Assembly (NCBI RefSeq): GCF_000091045.1
Contig: NC_006694.1
Location: 804,001 to 868,000, forward strand
Reading direction: 5' to 3'
Source: Cryptococcus deneoformans JEC21
Lineage: Eukaryota > Basidiomycota > Tremellomycetes > Tremellales > Cryptococcaceae
Length of the DNA: 64,000 nucleotides
Part shown: piece after piece, positions 60,048 to 64,000 of the stretch
Layout of the letters: the number at the start of each line of letters is the position of its first letter
How positions within the stretch are numbered: the stretch's first letter is position 1
Program-made: the position numbers and the translations under genes
The notes under the pieces: generated by a model
What the model saw: only the letters and a program-made list of their open reading frames with translations
Databases searched by the model: none
What the model was told of the DNA's origin: nothing

Positions 60048-60557
60048 TCAGTATCTCATATCGCGTTCCCTGTCGTTTCTTCTGCCATAATCCCCTCGGT
60101 CATGATCCCTATCCCTATCGTCTCTTTGGTTATATGCCCTGTCCCGATCCCTATCATCCTTTCTACGGTCATCATGCCATCTTCGATCATCCTCCCGTCG
60201 GTAACCTCGATTTCTGGGTTTTCCTTCAAGCTCTCTTTCTCGGCCAGAGCCCCCGTCACCGTTTCCCCTAGTTCGGTCGAGATCGTTTCCCATCAAATCT
60301 TTCACCACATCACCATCCCGCTCTCTTGGACGTTCGTCCCTTTTCTCTCTGTATTCTTCCTCTCTCTCCAATTCCCACTTGCCTTGACGCCAATCATCTC
60401 GACCGGCCGCATTTTTTCCACGGCTCCAGAATGAATCTTCTCGATCCTTGCTACGACCATTCCTCTCGTCCCTCTCGCTTTTCACACTCTTCGGACGCTC
60501 ACTTCCGTTCCCTTCTCTCACGTCCTTCTTTATTCTTTTCTTCTCCTCCTTCACAGC

Positions 60558-60598
<41 letters not shown>

Positions 60599-60599
60599 C

Positions 60600-60636
<37 letters not shown>

Positions 60637-61498
60637 TCATCGTTGCCTTTAATATTCTTGGCTCCCTTCTTCTTCTCCGCGCGGATGAATGCTGCCATAG
60701 GGTCTTCTTCGTCAAGATCGTCTTGCTCGCCTTCAGAGGAAGAAGATTCGGAACCTATATCGAAGGTGTTATCAGTCAATATGTTCTAGGGCTGGGTGAA
60801 GAGATAAACTTTTCAACTCACCAGACAGAATGGGAGGCATAGCGTTGTAGATAGGTTCCTCTGGCTCTTCATATTCGCCATTCTCATTCCTCTTGCCCTG
60901 TTGCCTATAATTTCTTGTATGATCCACCTAAATCGTCCAAATCCAGTCAGCATCTGCCTTACGAACTTTCCCTCTTCTCACAGAGCAACATGATCGCCAC
61001 TCACTTTAAGCGTACGACCGATAACTTGAGTGCCGTTCATATTGTCAACAGCCAACACTGTGCTCCGTTGATCTTCATACATCAAAAATCCAAAACCGCG
61101 GGATTTGCCTGTTTCCTTATCTCGCACGAGATTGACGTCCATAATCTCACCCCACCTAAATGAAACTTAGCAAGACTTATTCCAGCACAGCAACTCATGC
61201 AGAAAGACGTACTGAGAGAAGATCGTGATGAGGTCACCCTCAGTCAATTCGAATGGCAACCCGCCCACATAGATATACGCCGAATCTTTATGTTTCCATA
61301 TCATCAGAAAAAAACCATGCGCATCCTGCGAAAGAATACTCACCCTTGTATTCGTCGTGCCAAGAGCCTTTTACTCCAAGTTCGAGTTCGCGCTCGTTAA
61401 TCCGATTGATCTCGCGAATAGTACTAGTTTGGGAGGGAATAATTATTAGTTAAACGAGCTAAGCAACCTCTTCAGGCATATGGTCTAACTTACTTCAT
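60048..61498 (-). CDS. IST3: RRM splicing factor Ist3/Snu17 (RBMX2), RES complex
   Basis: Ist3/Snu17 is a U2 snRNP-associated RNA-binding protein and the core of the RES complex, holding Bud13 and Pml1. Exons are 61498-61494, 61423-61344, 61285-61213, 61155-61005, 60927-60822 and 60754-60048 (373 residues). The first coding exon contributes only five bases (ATGAA), giving MNTIREINRINERELELG, the family's N-terminus. The RRM has RNP2 AYIYVGGLPF and RNP1 KSRGFGFLMYED, preceded by SWHDEYKDS. The C-terminal half is a long Lys/Arg/Asp/Glu region ending in RD/RR-dipeptides. Its length exceeds yeast Snu17 because of that tail. It is the complex partner of the Pml1 protein encoded at 19.3-20.4 kb. 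Confidence 0.92.
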
Positions 61499-62359
61499 GG
61501 TAGATTTCGGACCGATAGTCAGAAGTAAAGAAAAAAATGAATTCCTCAAGTATATTTTGTTGTTGTTGCGGGCATGGAGTGACCATCTGACGACAGAAAG
61601 ATGGTGTAACGCACTGAGATCAGGACAACAGACGGTCGAGCGACAAAGCTGTAGTCAATTCTTTTTAGTGAGGGTAGTCGATTCTTCGGGATGCGTCCGG
61701 ATTTTGTCCCAACGGTCAATATCAGGCTCACTTTGGGGACTTTTGGATTAGGAACCCCCAAAGTAGGCTCGACACAAGCCCCTCCTCGGAACTTCGTGCC
61801 GGAGACGAGCCAATGTCCGTCGAGGGGCTTGTGTCGAGCCTACCCCCAAAGGCGATCCCAACGAACGTCCCGACGTCCCAACATAATCCCAACGACATCC
61901 ATCTTCACTTTTTTATCATTTTGCTAATCTTTCACAAAGTCTTCCTTCACCAACTTCGGGTGTCGTGGATTGGCACCGTTATTACTACCTTCTAAAGAGT
62001 ATATCAGTCTAGATACGCACATAATCCACCCCCCATTTCACATAACATCTTAACAGAGTTTGGGTCGCTCTAGTCGTCGCCTTCTACCAGCGTTCATTCA
62101 CTATTATGAGAGGGAGTGCAGGGAGTTTTAAACTTCAAATGGAGTGAAATAACCAGACATCTCGAAGTTGCTTTACCCTGTGCTTGAGTTGCATATCAAC
62201 TCGCGTCTGTGAAAAAAAGTTGTAAAGAAGCTCGCTGTCTTTCTCGATCCTCAGTAGCTGTCTATTAGTACGTCTGCTGAAGTATATGACAGCAACATGA
62301 TGAACAGACATGGAAATTCCGAAACCCCATGCATATTGCCTTCTCGTGCAATCACCAAC

Positions 62360-62363
<4 letters not shown>
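61499..62363. other. Spacer between Ist3 and mL58, containing a foldback repeat
   Basis: This 865-bp region holds the Ist3 promoter and the mL58 3' flank. The repeat lies at 61763-61843. On the minus strand a frame of 140 codons (62135-62554) overlaps the mL58 3' end and has no domain; I reject it. Confidence 0.5.
61763..61843. repeat. 81-bp foldback repeat with perfect 22-bp arms
   Basis: The left arm (61763-61784, starting GTAGGCTCGACAC) is the exact reverse complement of the right arm (61822-61843, ending GTGTCGAGCCTAC), with a 37-nt loop. No open frame or flanking target-site duplication is obvious, although CCCCCAAA occurs just left and CCCCAAA just right of the element. Confidence 0.95.
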
Positions 62364-62393
<30 letters not shown>

Positions 62394-62730
62394 TTCCCTA
62401 GCCAACCTTTTCCTGTAACCCCATTTAGCTTTGTGCTCAGCAAATTCTTCGACCTTGGCAGATGCTTGTTCTCGTGATTGAGGAGCGACACGAGATATGA
62501 GACGTTGCTGTTCAGGGGCGATCTGCAAACTGGATAAGGAACAAGAATTAGCAATTAACTCCATTTCAAGGAGCGAGAATTCGCAAGCAATTCCTGCGGA
62601 TGAATGAACTTACCTCTCGCCAATCTCCCTTCTGGACAAACCCTGCCCCCTTAAATCCCTCATTTTCTGCACAAGCTCTCCACTCCAGTCAACCTTGCCT
62701 CCGTACCATCTCCTTTCACCTAAAGCCATG

Positions 62731-62762
<32 letters not shown>

Positions 62763-63074
62763 CCCAGCTGTCCACCTGAACAAATCAGGGACGGCACCGT
62801 TGGTGTAGCTAGGTGCAGAAGGAGGAGGAGAATGGTGGAAAGTTAGTCCGCTATCAGGAAGGGCAGTGACAGTGGTGAGGACTGAAGGAGTACCGAGGTT
62901 GGGCGGGACAGGGTGGGAAGTACCGGAGGTGGGGAGAGGTTGCTTGGGGTTGTGGGGAGAAGGGAGGACCGGCATTCGAGGAGGTCGAGCCCGATGGAGG
63001 ACACCTCGAGTGGATCCGATGGAAGGGATGTTGCTTCGGGCGAGAACAATACGGGAAGACGAGGCGAAAGACAT
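62364..63074 (-). CDS. MRPL20: Mitochondrial large ribosomal subunit protein mL58 (MRP-L20 family)
   Basis: mL58 (yeast Mrpl20) is a fungus-specific mitoribosomal protein. Exons are 63074-62614 and 62529-62364 (208 residues). A basic N-terminus (SSSRIVLARSNIPSIGSTRG) is a presequence. The signature is SGLTFHHSPPPSAPSYTNG, followed by a helical part with LVQKMRDLRGQGLSRREIGER. The C-terminus is a charged helix ending RLAREVRQKRKEFW. The Pro-rich stretch between presequence and signature is longer than usual. The HHSPPPSAPS block is the basis for the name. Confidence 0.87.
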
Positions 63075-63657
63075 GCTAGTGAAGATGTTTTGATTCGAGG
63101 AAAAAAATTGTGCGGATCGTGGCAGTAGATGAGAGAAGGAGGATGTTTTAAGAGACTTTTCGACCCAACTGTAGGGAATATAGGCTTTAGAATGCGCTTT
63201 TTGCGATTATAGGACGAATGGGCGATGAGCGACCAGGTCGAAACTTGTCTACCTGATAACTTTTGCGGGTGAATGTCCACGGTCGGCGAATCAGTCTCAC
63301 TCCTTGCGGCATCCTCCGCTTGCCTCCACCTGGCTATCATAATAATTAAATAGCACAAACACCAGGACAAGGTGCGCGGGTTCCCTGAAAAATTCATTTT
63401 TGACTTCCGAGATATCACGACCGACATGCACTCTCAAAGCTTCCCTCAGCCCAGTGGTGACTAGCATTTTAACAACTATTGGTCCAAACGGCCTGGAGCA
63501 TCATGCCTCGGCTACGCATGGTCATTGCGGTAGCGAGAAGCACTGATGGATTGTTATGTCCCTTACTCAAATCTTCTCTCTCTTCTTTTCATTCATCCGA
63601 CCGCTAACCCTCCCATCTGGTATCATTGGCTTGTCTTGACGACGGTCTTTTCTCCTA

Positions 63658-63711
<54 letters not shown>

Positions 63712-63767
63712 CGCCCTGGTGGCTACCTCTCCCCCGTTGACAGCACACTCATTCTATCTTTACCACC
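63075..63767. other. Divergent promoter between mL58 and the secreted protein
   Basis: This 693-bp region separates divergent genes. It contains a CT-rich stretch at about 63560-63760 directly ahead of the secreted protein start, as is common in leaders of this organism. No other feature is seen. Confidence 0.5.
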
Positions 63768-64000
63768 ATGAAGATCCAGTCAAAGGCTGCCTCACTCCTT
63801 CTTCTTCCCCTCCTTGTTACCTCATCGCTGGCGGCGCCAAATGTGAGGAGACACAAACCCCTCTTTAGGAAAATCTATGGGAAGAGAGATAACGGGACAG
63901 AGACGGCGGAAGTGATAAACAACAGTACGGCTAATGTGACGGAGACGGTTACGGTCAGTGCTACAGAGTCATCCTCTGTCACTCCTGTAGCCTCATCAAA
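63768..64000 (+). CDS. Secreted Ser/Thr-rich protein, N-terminal part (runs off the window)
   Basis: An ATG in good context (CACCATGAAG) starts a classical signal peptide (KAASLLLLPLLVTSSLAAP). Next is a basic stretch with GKR, a likely Kex2-type processing site. The part beyond is Thr/Ser/Val-rich with NGT, NST and NVT glycosylation sequons. No domain is visible before the sequence ends, so the product cannot be named. No intron is needed in the visible portion. Confidence 0.75.
   Translation, partial: MKIQSKAASLLLLPLLVTSSLAAPNVRRHKPLFRKIYGKRDNGTETAEVINNSTANVTETVTVSATESSSVTPVASS

Noticed and set aside
61763..61843. CRISPR-like or terminator interpretation of the palindrome
   Set aside because: There is one unit only, with no spacer array, and the genome is eukaryotic; a foldback repeat is the better reading.
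62135..62554. Minus-strand frame of 139 codons
   Set aside because: It overlaps the mL58 C-terminal exon in another frame and has no domain.

Overview
The window is nuclear DNA of a basidiomycete yeast, almost certainly the Cryptococcus neoformans/gattii complex. The reasons are the very short, dense introns (mostly 34-80 nt, 3-10 per gene), compact alternating gene strands with convergent gaps down to 33 bp, and the gene set: a cAMP-dependent kinase, a linker histone H1, a macrophage-activating-glycoprotein-like secreted protein and an HSF-type regulator. As I recall, unchecked, PKA2 and the H1 gene lie in this order in C. neoformans. Exon models were built by hand from splice signals. In every intact multi-exon model the exon phases close and the total is a multiple of three.

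Layout. 0-9.4 kb: an Ariadne RBR ubiquitin ligase (+), a decayed MFS transporter (-), Mediator subunit Med17 (-) and a PKA catalytic subunit (-). 9.4-18 kb: a long promoter region, a 1020-residue disordered repeat protein with duplicated exons (+), an intron-containing tRNA-Gln (-) and a DUF1308-like protein (+). 18-31 kb: a coiled-coil protein (-), the Pml1/SNIP1 FHA protein (+), a DHHC palmitoyltransferase (-), histone H1 (+), a mitochondrial-type phosphopantetheinyl transferase (-), the WD40 protein Cmr1 (+), a GPI-type glycoprotein (+) and the ER chaperone Rot1 (+). 31-45.6 kb: the TFIIIC subunit Tfc6/GTF3C2 (-), a conserved protein with a mitochondrial-type N-terminus (+), peroxin Pex6 (-), a nucleolar-type acidic/basic protein (+) and an HSF-type transcription factor (-). 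45.6-53 kb: a 7.4-kb stretch with no convincing conventional gene, one candidate small spliced ORF and one copy of a dispersed repeat. 53-64 kb: COP9 signalosome Csn7 (-), a FAR1-like/AT-hook DNA-binding protein (+), lysyl-tRNA synthetase (-), mitochondrial uL15 (+), the RRM protein Ist3/Snu17 (-), an 81-bp perfect foldback repeat, mitochondrial mL58 (-) and the start of a secreted protein (+).

The genes are mainly housekeeping and are not an operon or cluster. Functional links do exist. Pml1 and Ist3 are two of the three subunits of the spliceosomal RES complex. Uncharged tRNA-Gln and lysyl-tRNA synthetase serve cytosolic translation. Two mitoribosomal large-subunit proteins and a phosphopantetheinyl transferase serve mitochondria. 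Rot1 is next to a secreted glycoprotein that would pass through the ER.

I did not find a defence island, secondary-metabolite cluster, CRISPR array or intact transposon. The most unusual items are the duplicated-exon disordered protein, the decayed transporter, the foldback repeat family, the possible lost start codon of the Ariadne gene, two GC-AG introns and a 10-nt microexon inside the HSF DNA-binding domain.
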